Part shown: one piece after another, positions 55,903 through 64,000 of the stretch
Position numbering within the stretch: position 1 is the first letter of the stretch
Layout: each line of letters opens with the position of its first letter
Assembly (NCBI GenBank): GCA_900073065.1
Contig: FJOG01000009.1
Coordinates: 884,267-948,266, forward strand
DNA from: Phialocephala subalpina
Lineage: Eukaryota; Ascomycota; Leotiomycetes; Helotiales; Mollisiaceae
Direction of reading: 5' to 3'
Length of the DNA stretch: 64,000 bases
Made by a program: the position numbers and the translations under genes
The notes under the pieces: generated by a model
Database searches by the model: none
Seen by the model: only the letters and a program-made list of their open reading frames with translations
Told to the model about the DNA's origin: nothing

Positions 55903-56554
55903 ATGGCCGAATCTCTAGCCAACTCGAATCTAAGCATGTCTCTCGACACTTCCGCTGCCTAAGCAACCCAACACACATCAGCCACCATTCCCGATCCACT
56001 CGCACTACTGGTAGCGGAGATCAAGAAGTTCTTAGACAATGTTTGGGCATGGGTACGTAATAATGTTCCCCAGCATTTGGTACATTCACATCTGATTAAA
56101 AAAAACAGAGCGACATGGCGTTAACCCCGGAAGAAGTCAAACCTCATCTCGATATCATGACGGAAGCAATCGAAGCCTTGTCCCGATTACCTTCTCCTCT
56201 GGCTGGTTTGGCTCAAGCGGGAAAGCGCGGATCCTTATTGCTACGCAAATTGGTGGGGGAGTCAAGGAACGAGGGATGAAAAAGCTGATTTGAAGAAGAT
56301 GGCTATAGAGCTGGAGGAGATCCTGGAGACTATGAAGGCGGCTGCTTATGGTGATGGTGAAGACGGCGGCGAAGATGCTCGCGAAAATGTCGGTGAAGCT
56401 GGTGGTGAAGATGGAGTTGCCAAGGAAGAGCTCACATTCAGACTACTGGAAAACATCATTTCCGGACTTCAGGGATTTCTGTGAGGTCATTTTGTATCGG
56501 CTGGTATTGTCCATGGAAGCCCGGGACATTTTAAAGCAGGCGATGGGAAATTAA
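55903..56554 (+). pseudogene. Small acidic/helical protein gene, multiply broken
   Basis: ATG at 55903 gives MAESLANSNLSMSLDTSAA, then TAA, then continued coding in the same frame (ATQHTSATIPDPLALLVAEI KKF...). A GTACGT...AACAG intron at about 56053-56108 follows, then SDMALTPEEVKPHLDIMTEA ... LLLRKLVGESRNEG and a stop. The coding continues one frame over as DEKADLKKMAIELEEILETM with Gly/Glu-rich repeats, and again one frame over as DFRDFCEVILYRLVLSMEAR to 56554. One nonsense change (CAA to TAA would suffice) and two frameshifts. No family recognised. Confidence 0.6.
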
Positions 56555-57276
56555 GTGGACTTGAGGAGTGTGGGATTTGTCGTGGGAAATGATTATTGAA
56601 CGAACATTGGTATTCTGGGTGGGAGGTTGTACATTAACACCAAGTCAGACTCAGCATCGAGTCTTATGGAAACAAGACACCCATACAAAACGTCCAAAAA
56701 CAGAAAAGACCTTCATTCGCTGAGACATCGTAGATCATCTTCCCAATTCTCCTCCGCCTACCCCAAAATTCTCTACTCAACCCGAAAATGAACACCTACT
56801 ACTCTTCGCCTCCTACTTGTCAGCTCCGATGGCTGATGAGGTGATGGTAAAGGTGAAGATGATGAGAAGGACTCAAGTTTAGATTCATAGAAAGCATCGT
56901 TTGGATACTTCAAGGTTCGATGTAGGAACATGCCCAATACATTTATACTTTCAGAGAGCCGCCCAAAGTCGTCAGCGTAAGGCATCAACCGAGGTACCTA
57001 AGTTTTAGAAGCTTAGTTCGTTATGATTGATAATGTAATCGAAAGGCACGATTTCTGTGGAGGTGGAAGGGAAGTAGATAGAGTGAGACTTTCATCTGGT
57101 CTGAGATAGGAAGGTTCTTCGATTTTTCATAAATCCATAATGAATACAAAAAAGGCAGGAACCAGAGCTGAGTATCAAAGTTGCTAAATGTCCACCATGC
57201 ACCGGGATATCAATAACAAAATTCTACCTTCTTGTCCAGCATTATACTCTCTAAAAGACCAACCCAGAAATTCTAA
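56555..57276. other. Intergenic, nothing recognised
   Basis: About 720 bases. The right part is the 3' flank of the globin gene. Confidence 0.5.
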
Positions 57277-58029
57277 CTAACCAGAGAACGGACATCCACC
57301 ACCAACCTTCACCTCACTCCCCTCCGGCGGCGGCATGACTGTCTGCTCCTCCTTCACCCCATCCTTCGGCAAATAATGCCTAGCAAAAAGATCATTCTGA
57401 ATCCAAACCACCTTATTCAAAGCCCTAATCACCCTCCCCTTCATCAAATTATCGATATCCATCTCGAACACCGCTCCGATTATAATATCAAATACATATC
57501 CGAGAAGAACAGACATGTGGATGTATTCTACTCGTAGTTCGGGTTTGTGGGCGCGGTGCTTGAAGCCTGGGAGGCCGGTGTGCATTATGCCGACGTTGTT
57601 GAGGTAAGTCCAGAAGGGGGAGGTGGGGGTTAGGTCTGTTGTGCTGACGAGCTTGATGAGGTAGTTCTGTTGAAAGAATTTAATATCTGTTGTTTGTTGG
57701 CAAGTGAAGTACACGTGACTAACCTTCAAGAAATCCTTCCTCATAGCAATCTGAGGATGCTCCAACGTCAACTCCTGCACACTCTTCACCAACTCTCCCT
57801 CATAATCTGAATTCCTCGGCACGAAAGCCTGAGCTGTGATATCGAAAGAGAGGAGCTTGGTGTAGACTGCGTCTAGGATTGTGGGGACGAGAGGAGTGAC
57901 GAGGGGTTTCGCGGCTAGGAGAGCTTCGCCGTCTGAGGGGGTGAGTTCTAGGAATGAGGAGAGGTAGGAGATTCGGGAAGGGAGGTCCTCGAGGGAGGAG
58001 GCGGAGATGTGTTGCATTGTTGGTGCCAT
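57277..58029 (-). CDS. Protoglobin / globin-sensor domain protein
   Basis: Exon 58029-57724, a 57-nt intron (GTTAGT...CAACAG), exon 57666-57277; 231 residues. The intron has no in-frame stop, so the unspliced frame is also open, but splicing joins MRKDFLK to NYLIKLV as in relatives. The start codon ATG at 58029 (MAPTMQHISASSL) is the first in frame. Fungal protoglobin pattern: RISYLSSFLELTPSDGEAL, LDAVYTKLLSFDITAQAF, WTYLNNVGIMHTGLPGFKHR (proximal-His region) and ELRVEYIHMSVLLGYVFDII. A heme-binding sensor or O2/NO-related role is known for the fold; the C-terminus is a short Pro/Gly tail (CPFSG) with no attached signalling domain. Cytosolic; no targeting signal seen. Confidence 0.85.
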   Translation of the reverse strand: MAPTMQHISASSLEDLPSRISYLSSFLELTPSDGEALLAAKPLVTPLVPTILDAVYTKLLSFDITAQAFVPRNSDYEGELVKSVQELTLEHPQIAMRKDFLKVSHVYFTCQQTTDIKFFQQNYLIKLVSTTDLTPTSPFWTYLNNVGIMHTGLPGFKHRAHKPELRVEYIHMSVLLGYVFDIIIGAVFEMDIDNLMKGRVIRALNKVVWIQNDLFARHYLPKDGVKEEQTVMPPPEGSEVKVGGGCPFSG

Positions 58030-59029
58030 TGAATGTTTGTATATGGATGAAGATAAGGGGTACACGTGACGAATATAGCAGATTGATGATTGGTGTCAAT
58101 TGAGAAAGGGGTAGAAGTGATGATTAGAAAGTATCTCGACTTCGAGTTCCTTTTTCACAATTTATAAAGATCCAACTCGGATTGTATGTTTTTTCAACTT
58201 CGCAACCCTGATCACGAAGAACAACAACTCCAAGGAGAAGACGGAGAAGATTAACTCAAGATAATGGTGTATGATGTCGCCGACTGGGGATTGCATGCCT
58301 GCCATGTTGTAGTCGCATGGATCTCGATCTGCAGCGAATCAAGGTGGGGTGATTAGATAGCGGCACTTGCCAAAAATGGGGAGAATAGGGACCTCGTTGT
58401 CGAATCAATACGGGTACGAGGAAATAAATTGGGTGGAAATGGATATCATTCGTTTCTTTGTCACAGTTTTGCTGGGCATTGGTTGCATGGTGCAGGAGGT
58501 GGGCAGATTACGAAGACGGATGAAATACGCGAGCTTTGCGGGACTCAGCGGGAGCGATTTTGCCCGGGAAGGATTCGGAACGATGCCGTAAAATGAAGTG
58601 CATGAAACGTAAAAAAGACTCAGGTCTTGTCAAAGCTCAAAGCCAAACCGGATATGAATCAGAAGGAAAGTGACTCTGAAGCAAAGTACCTTGTACCAGC
58701 CAAGCGCTCGTGAAGATGCTTCGTTCATTCTCCTAACCTATCCTATGTATACAAGTATCTTTTCACTTTGTTTTGTCACCTCTAACATTACGTTTAAAAC
58801 ACTCAAAACATTAAACGCCATCTCATTGCCACTTTCCGGCAGGGTATAGTGCAGTAAAACCGGCAGCCCGAGATATTATCCATCCGTCATTACAACTCCC
58901 AAATTCTCCTTTTGATATGATATGTTTTTGTCCAGGCAATTTACAGATACGCCATCTTACGCCTTACTTTTGCGTTTATGCTGAAGAAACAATGTTTTCG
59001 TGTGTAAATACTTCGAAGCGTGTAGGTGC
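58030..59029. other. Intergenic, nothing recognised
   Basis: About 1 kb between the globin promoter and the carboxypeptidase 3' end. Small frames only, e.g. 58367-58591, without motif. Confidence 0.5.
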
Positions 59030-61260
59030 TCAGATAAGAACAGCCAAGGCGCCGATAAATGGTAGTGCGAAGCTCATGGAATGGAGCTTGAAAGAAGGGA
59101 CCCCGAACGACTTCTTGGTCGTACTGGGAGTAGCGGTAGCGGTATAAAAGCCTGTGAGGACTTCGGTTGTTGTCGTCACTGTCACAGAGCCGCCAGATAC
59201 AATGGCGGTTGGTGTCGCTGACGCGCCGGGAGAGCTCCAATCCGAAGAGGCGTCGTAGAGAATCCCGTTAATTATGACTCCTTCATTGTTGACGATCATG
59301 TTCTTCTGATCACCGTTGCAAGTGTCAGGAATATTCCTTAGCCAACATGTAGCTGAGGGCGAAGCAGGTAAGCTGGCGGTATGAGTCGCATTTAGCGGTC
59401 CTGAGGTGTTGTACACGGAACGATTGATGATTTCTCCTGTCGAGATCGACGTCCCAGTCATTATTCGAGCAAAGACCTGGAATGCAGTCTCTGGTTGGTA
59501 AGCGGGAACGCTATGTCCAGCGTCGTAGATTCTGCTGAAAGAGAGATTGCCATACTGACGGACGACGCCGCCTATATAAGACGTGTTGACGATGATAGGT
59601 GCATAGCCAGAATTCGGAAATATCGAAGCATACGAAGGCGACGTCTGAGCAGCCACAGCAAGTGATATAGCCTCACCACCAAGCCAGTTGCAGATGTAAT
59701 CTCGATCTCCGTACATAAGCCCAACACGGACGCCTTGATTCAGAAGGGCAGCAATATCAGGGACCAATGCTTGACGCTCGTAGTCGCCAGTAGACTGGAA
59801 CGCAGAGACGACTTGTTGGTTAGTCTGCGTAAAGTTGACAGGTGATCCTATTGCCTCCAGTATGCTGGCAGTGTTTAGGTAATCCAGGTATGTACTTGGC
59901 GGGAACGGATCAGGAAGATAGTGAGCAATGTCATACACACTTCTTCCGGCGTCGTAATATGGCTCCATGACATTCTCCAGGCAGCTGGTATATGCGTTCG
60001 AACATATACTATTGACCACCGAAACATCTCCATCATTCTCAGGATCTTGAGCGTTGACTGCGGTACGGCATCGGTTGATCAGGTCTTGACATCCTCCGGT
60101 GGCATAGAAACTAGCAACTGCAAGCTTTGCTCGAGTCGGGTTGATGGCTGTCAGGCCAAACGTGTTGTTGACCGCCATCGCTGGGTAGTATGGGGCTTGG
60201 ATCAGGTCGTCTACGCAACCATTGATTATTCCCAGTGAAGCCAACTTGATTTCGATGGTCCCATTCTTGGAAATTGTGCCGTTGGAACGTCTGCGGTTCT
60301 GCTCTTCCCATATTGTAGCGAAAGCTGGACCATATTTCCCACCATAACTTTCAGCAAACAGGTGGACTCCCAACGATGTGCCATTTGGTGCATATTGAGG
60401 GAAAGCCCCAAGAAAGCCTTGAAGCATATGCCAAATTGCCATACCAGCTAGGTCGGTAGTGTTCGCTGTGTTATTGACATTCAGGGAGCTGAAAGTGCCA
60501 TTCATGAAGGTCGATGCCGGCTGGGAACTCGGCAGTACCTGTGGAGGAGTGTATAAATCGGAGGTGAGAAGGTCGAGAGAGCCATTGGTTGGAGTATCGT
60601 ATGAAAAGCCTACTTGATTTGGCTATTGAAGTGTTAGTTCAAGGTGCCAACATGAAATTAGAAATGCTTGAGCAATAGGACAGACCCAATTCAGCACAAC
60701 GATTCTGCCACTTGGAAAATGCAGTATTTCAGAGGATTATGGAAGCTTCAATTTGGGAGTAACGTCAAGCCAAGAGGTCGTCATCTCCACAGAATCCTCC
60801 AAGCTTGGCACAAGCAATCGGGCTGTGTAACATGAACTGTACGTACCTGATCAATGTAGAGAATATTGGACCCTCGATCCCATCCCCAATCCCTCACTTG
60901 TGTGCCCAACTTCCCGAGACCCTCCTCAATGACTTCACAAGGACCATTCTCAGTGAAGAGGCCGAGCATCGAGCTCGAGCCTGGTCCGCCATTCAGCCAT
61001 ATCGTAAGCTGATCCGTGGGATCGCGCGCGCTGATAAACCAGAAAAATGTGTTCGTCGAGTAGTTACCGGGCACATGGACCCATCCTGTATATTGCTGTT
61101 GGTCTGCGAAGGCAGTTTCGCATATTCCTGCGTCTGGAACTCGATAGGAAATACTGATATTACCATCTACTGGAGACAGTATCGTGGTAACGTTCGAAGA
61201 ACCGGGTGGGAATTGAGCGAGTGTGATCGTGAGGAGAAAGGAGAGGAGGAGGAGATGCAT
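59030..61260 (-). CDS. Serine carboxypeptidase-like S10 protein, GPI-anchored
   Basis: Exon 61260-60847, a 224-nt intron (GTACGT donor, CTAACAC branch, CAATAG acceptor), exon 60622-59030; 668 residues. Signal peptide MHLLLLSFLLTITLAQFPPG; peptidase S10 hallmarks WLNGGPGSSSMLGLF, the ILYIDQ|PNQVGFSYDTPT junction created by the splice, HLFAESYGGKYGPAF (catalytic Ser about residue 230), MYGDRDYICNWLGGEA (Asp) and RIYDAGHSVPAYQPE (His). Many N-x-S/T sites. The C-terminus is Ser/Thr-rich and ends in a hydrophobic FALPFIGALAVLI preceded by small residues, which fits a GPI anchor. Secreted/wall-associated acid carboxypeptidase by family. The intact catalytic triad suggests activity. Confidence 0.95.
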
Positions 61261-62132
61261 GGCCGGTCAGTCATGGCTTGCTGATTTTGAAGAGAAGGAA
61301 AAGAGAAGCAAGAGTTGATGTGAGGGAAACGTGCTCAAGGCTGATCTCTCCAATCCTTCGGAGTGGACCAAAACGGCTAGCGAATTGTCTGCTTTAGTGG
61401 GCTTGGGCCTCGTATTGGTGTTTGTCTCACCCACTTTTTCTGCGTGTCGTCGCGTTCTGGTCGACTATCTACCGGTACTTTGTTCGATAATAATGGGCCA
61501 GAATAATGTTGAGAAAACCTGCTTTGTGTGCGGTTCCTTGAGACTGAAGTTCTGTTTGAAACACTTATAAATCGCTTCCCCAGATACAGTGTCCAAGTCA
61601 ATGAGGCTGTAAACGACCCGTGCACCAAGCTAAGAGCTGTACCTTGCAGATGTCTGTTTTTCTCTTTCGCGATGCAACCAACTTTCCTAAAATCGACCTG
61701 AATTGTTGTCCGTGAGTGACCATTTATGCTTTCGGCGGATATCTGTCACATGCGAATATACGAGTTCTGTGTTCCTTTTATGCTCGAATTTATCTCGAAC
61801 GGACGCGTTGGGGGCGCGGTGCTGCTGGAAGCGCTTCTCATCTCAACGACACGTCCATAAGAATGTGGTCGATATTTTAATTTTTATTCAGGAGCAGGGT
61901 CTACGTAGGCTTGGTTGGACTCGTGTGTTCTGGGGAAAGAAACATGCTATTGTCTGGAATCGTCACAGGAGGTTGTACTCGCGCTTCCATTGAGTATGCT
62001 GATTCACATCCCCTTTTTAATTTTTAACAGACGAGAATATTCGAAAATTTCCGACGTCATTCAAGACATAAGTTGCCTGATACTGTCTTTGCCTGACTGC
62101 GAGATATATCTGCAAAAGGATGTGAGGTGGAA
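61261..62132. other. Intergenic, nothing recognised
   Basis: About 870 bases including the carboxypeptidase promoter. No supported gene. Confidence 0.5.
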
Positions 62133-62710
62133 ATGTTGAGCTTTTGCAAGGAGGTTTTGCAGAAGGAGCTGGGGAGTGCTTCTGGAGGCGGAAAAAGGGC
62201 AAGGTGATGTACCAAAAGGGCGCTGGGTAAGTCACCCACATTTCTTTCGCGGAAAATCTAACACATCTACAGTCCCAGGACCGGGAGAGTAAAACCAACG
62301 ACTGCTACTGCTCCTGGACCTGCACCTGGACAATCAAGTCGAAAACGCAAAGATGGTATCAATGCTTCAAGCTCTTCAAGTGCTTTCAAGATCGGCATCG
62401 GCCAGCGGGTCCATGACTTGGACTCCATCACTGAACAACAAGTTGGTCGACAGCTATACTCCAAAGTTCGCGAGCTCGAAAATCTAGTAACACGAGGGAC
62501 ATTCATCTTTGAAACACGCGCGGCAAAGCCATGTCCTATGCGTCCAAAGGGCGAACAAGAGCATACATAGAGAACAAACCATCCCGATCACCCTCTCTCC
62601 TCGGCCAGATCCATGCTCTCCTCAAGTTATTGTCTTACTTGAATGATGCCTTCCCTCGAATCCGTAATGATTGTCTTGCTAGACTCCAGTTTGATTTCAC
62701 GTTGTCTTGA
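62133..62710 (+). pseudogene. Small basic protein gene with a frameshift
   Basis: ATG at 62133 (MLSFCKEVLQKELGSASGGG), a donor at 62204 (GTGATG; an alternative GTAAGT lies 22 bp downstream), an intron with CTAACACATCTACAG, and exon 62273-62570. This gives a Lys/Ser-rich region (SRKRKDGINA) and a helix (ITEQQVGRQLYSKVRELENL). The frame stops at 62570, but one frame over coding clearly continues (MSYASKGRTRAYIENKPSRS, LLGQIHALLKLLSYLNDAFP) to 62710. No splice pair fits between them, so I infer a one-base shift. It is a frameshifted gene or a sequence error; family unknown. Confidence 0.4.
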
Positions 62711-63336
62711 AGGACCAGGATAGATTTAGATGGGGAAGTCCTGCATTAGCTGTGCCCACAACGGGTAAGTACCCAGAAATCCCATAACGCAGCGAACCAA
62801 GAGAGCTAGGGTCTCTCCAGGTTTGGAAGAAGCCACCTTGAGATGTACTTCTCCCACGGGCTCGTCGCCCTCTTCTGCTTCAGCATCCGAAAACCTCACC
62901 AGCGATTTTGGAACAAGAGTAGTCTGCTCGCCACGACAAGCGAAATCCAGCGAAATATGGAAAGAACCAACTCTCCTGCCAGATGAGAAATCACGATGTG
63001 GTTGCTGTTCGCGTTCTTGGTGTCGCACCCTTCGCACCCTCTACTCGCACCTTCCTCGTTAAGCGTCAACGGCGTGCCTTCCAAGTCTTGCTTCATCTCG
63101 CTCTACTTCCTGCCACTTCAATCGCTTTCTCTCTTCTTCGTTTCTCATCACCGCCAGAATTGCTTCTATCTGCACAGTCGTCCATCAATCAACAATTAGA
63201 CTTTTGGTACCCCCCTCGCAGATTACGGACGTCGACCACTCCCCTCAATTCACGATTTCCGCATATGGTCGTCGCGAGCAGCTTCAATTCAGCCGTCTTT
63301 CGAACTTCATAGCCTGTATCGTTTCCCACCTGCGCA
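62711..63336. other. Upstream region of the last gene; weak minus-strand frame
   Basis: A minus-strand frame at 62726-63037 has a protein-like stretch (GSFHISLDFACRGEQTTLVP, GEVHLKVASSKPGETLALLV) but no ATG and no clear exon partner. The 3' half is pyrimidine-rich and should be the leader/promoter of the 63337 gene. Confidence 0.3.
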
Positions 63337-64000
63337 ATGGATCATCATTCTGAAATGGATGAGGAGTATCTCCGTGATTATCTGCCCAAGGTCAAAGAAC
63401 TCCTGGGAAGCGATGACTCTCTTCCTCTGGAGGAGCTGGAAAAAGTCAAACCAATCCTTCTAGACATCATAGGTAATGCTTCTCACAACTGCAAACACCC
63501 TTTCAACCTCAGCTATGTTATATTTACTGAGTTTCATACACAAATAGCTAGCTTTGAGATTGCGGAAGACGTATGGCAAATGGCCAGAGAAGCCCACGAA
63601 CTGTTCTCCATTAGATACTACGCTGCTCCTCGCACTCACACGTCGGAAGATCTTGGTATGCAAATTTCATCCCCAAACTTAATTTCGTTGTGGCAGAGTT
63701 CTGATACATAGTAGGAGCGAGCGCGAACGACGAGAATGCTCGTGGGGCGAATCAGGCATCAGCCCCCCAAGACATCTGGTCCCCTGACCCCCCTCCAATG
63801 GCAACGAATTCATACTCTGGTGCTGAAGTTGGTCTTGATCCTAAAGTAGCTGCCGAGCTCAACGACCTCTTTAATACGGCTCCTTCTAGTATTCCAAGCT
63901 CCCACAGTCCCATTTGGGCCATCCTGACTAACTTTAGGTAGTTGAGACAGTAGCCAAGAGAGCTCGAGAGTTCAGAGATTCTTACATAGCTGCGGGTATC
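63337..64000 (+). CDS. Unknown protein, 5' part (runs off the window)
   Basis: ATG at 63337. Exons 63337-63472, 63548-63655, 63715-63888, and 63942 to the window end, all with consistent phase and GTAATG / GTATGC / GTATTC donors; the last intron has a CTGACTAAC branch. The product begins MDHHSEMDEEYLRDYLPKVK with an acidic helical N-terminus (ELEKVKPILLDIIGASFEIA), a short hydrophobic-aromatic region (LFSIRYYAAPRTH), a Pro/Asp linker and a charged helix (TVAKRAREFRDSYIAAG) at the edge. No family recognised. The regular exon structure makes it a real gene. Confidence 0.6.

Noticed and set aside
60623..60846. Extra exon inside the long carboxypeptidase intron
   Set aside because: Direct joining restores the conserved IDQ-PNQVGFSY junction, leaving no room for extra residues.
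1..64000. CRISPR arrays, prokaryotic operons, rRNA or tRNA genes
   Set aside because: Repeats present are not regularly spaced with unique spacers. The genes have eukaryotic introns, and no convincing tRNA or rRNA was seen by eye.

Overview
The window is from a filamentous ascomycete (Pezizomycotina). The genes carry short GT-AG introns (about 45-220 nt) with CTAAC/CTGAC-like branch sites. The conserved proteins (Mdm10, Mrt4, U1-70K, mL43, Lcb2, triosephosphate isomerase, Blm10) read as fungal orthologues, and I found no bacterial operon signal. The mix of genes suggests Leotiomycetes/Helotiales; that placement is an inference.

Layout. 0-2.4 kb: 3' end of a Blm10/PA200 proteasome activator. 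2.9-7.6 kb: minus-strand cluster of a small coiled-coil family with lysine-rich tails (two intact, two broken), interrupted by a 75-bp-arm fold-back repeat. 8.1-12.0 kb: triosephosphate isomerase and a large Pro/Arg-rich unknown protein. 12-18.4 kb: gene-poor. 18.4-24.3 kb: dense housekeeping block with a small membrane protein, mL43 and U1-70K (divergent), then Mrt4 and Mdm10 (divergent). 26.4-28.2 kb: cytochrome P450. 29.4-31.0 kb: secreted DUF3494 ice-binding-like gene broken by an in-frame TGA. 32.6-33.9 kb: ZIP zinc transporter. 34.6-41.1 kb: plus-strand tandem array of fast-evolving paralogues with an acidic/coiled-coil N-part, a CxC...CG[YF] domain and nuclear-localisation-like KR clusters; at least one copy is clearly dead and others have frame breaks. 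42.0-44.1 kb: serine palmitoyltransferase LCB2. 45.6-49.2 kb: gene-poor, with a 324-bp MITE and a swarm of short direct/inverted repeats. 49.2-55.4 kb: DUF1295 membrane enzyme, RIB2-type deaminase, WDR44-like WD40 protein. 55.9-56.6 kb: multiply broken pseudogene. 57.3-61.3 kb: protoglobin and GPI-type serine carboxypeptidase. 62.1-64.0 kb: a frameshifted small gene and the 5' part of an unknown gene running off the window.

The housekeeping genes are independent units. The most interesting content is the two clusters of lineage-specific coiled-coil/NLS proteins (2.9-7.6 and 34.6-41.1 kb), which show tandem duplication, rapid divergence and repeated inactivation. Other notable features are three GC-AG introns with the same GCAAGT donor, and several loci where one in-frame stop is followed by continued coding in the same frame.
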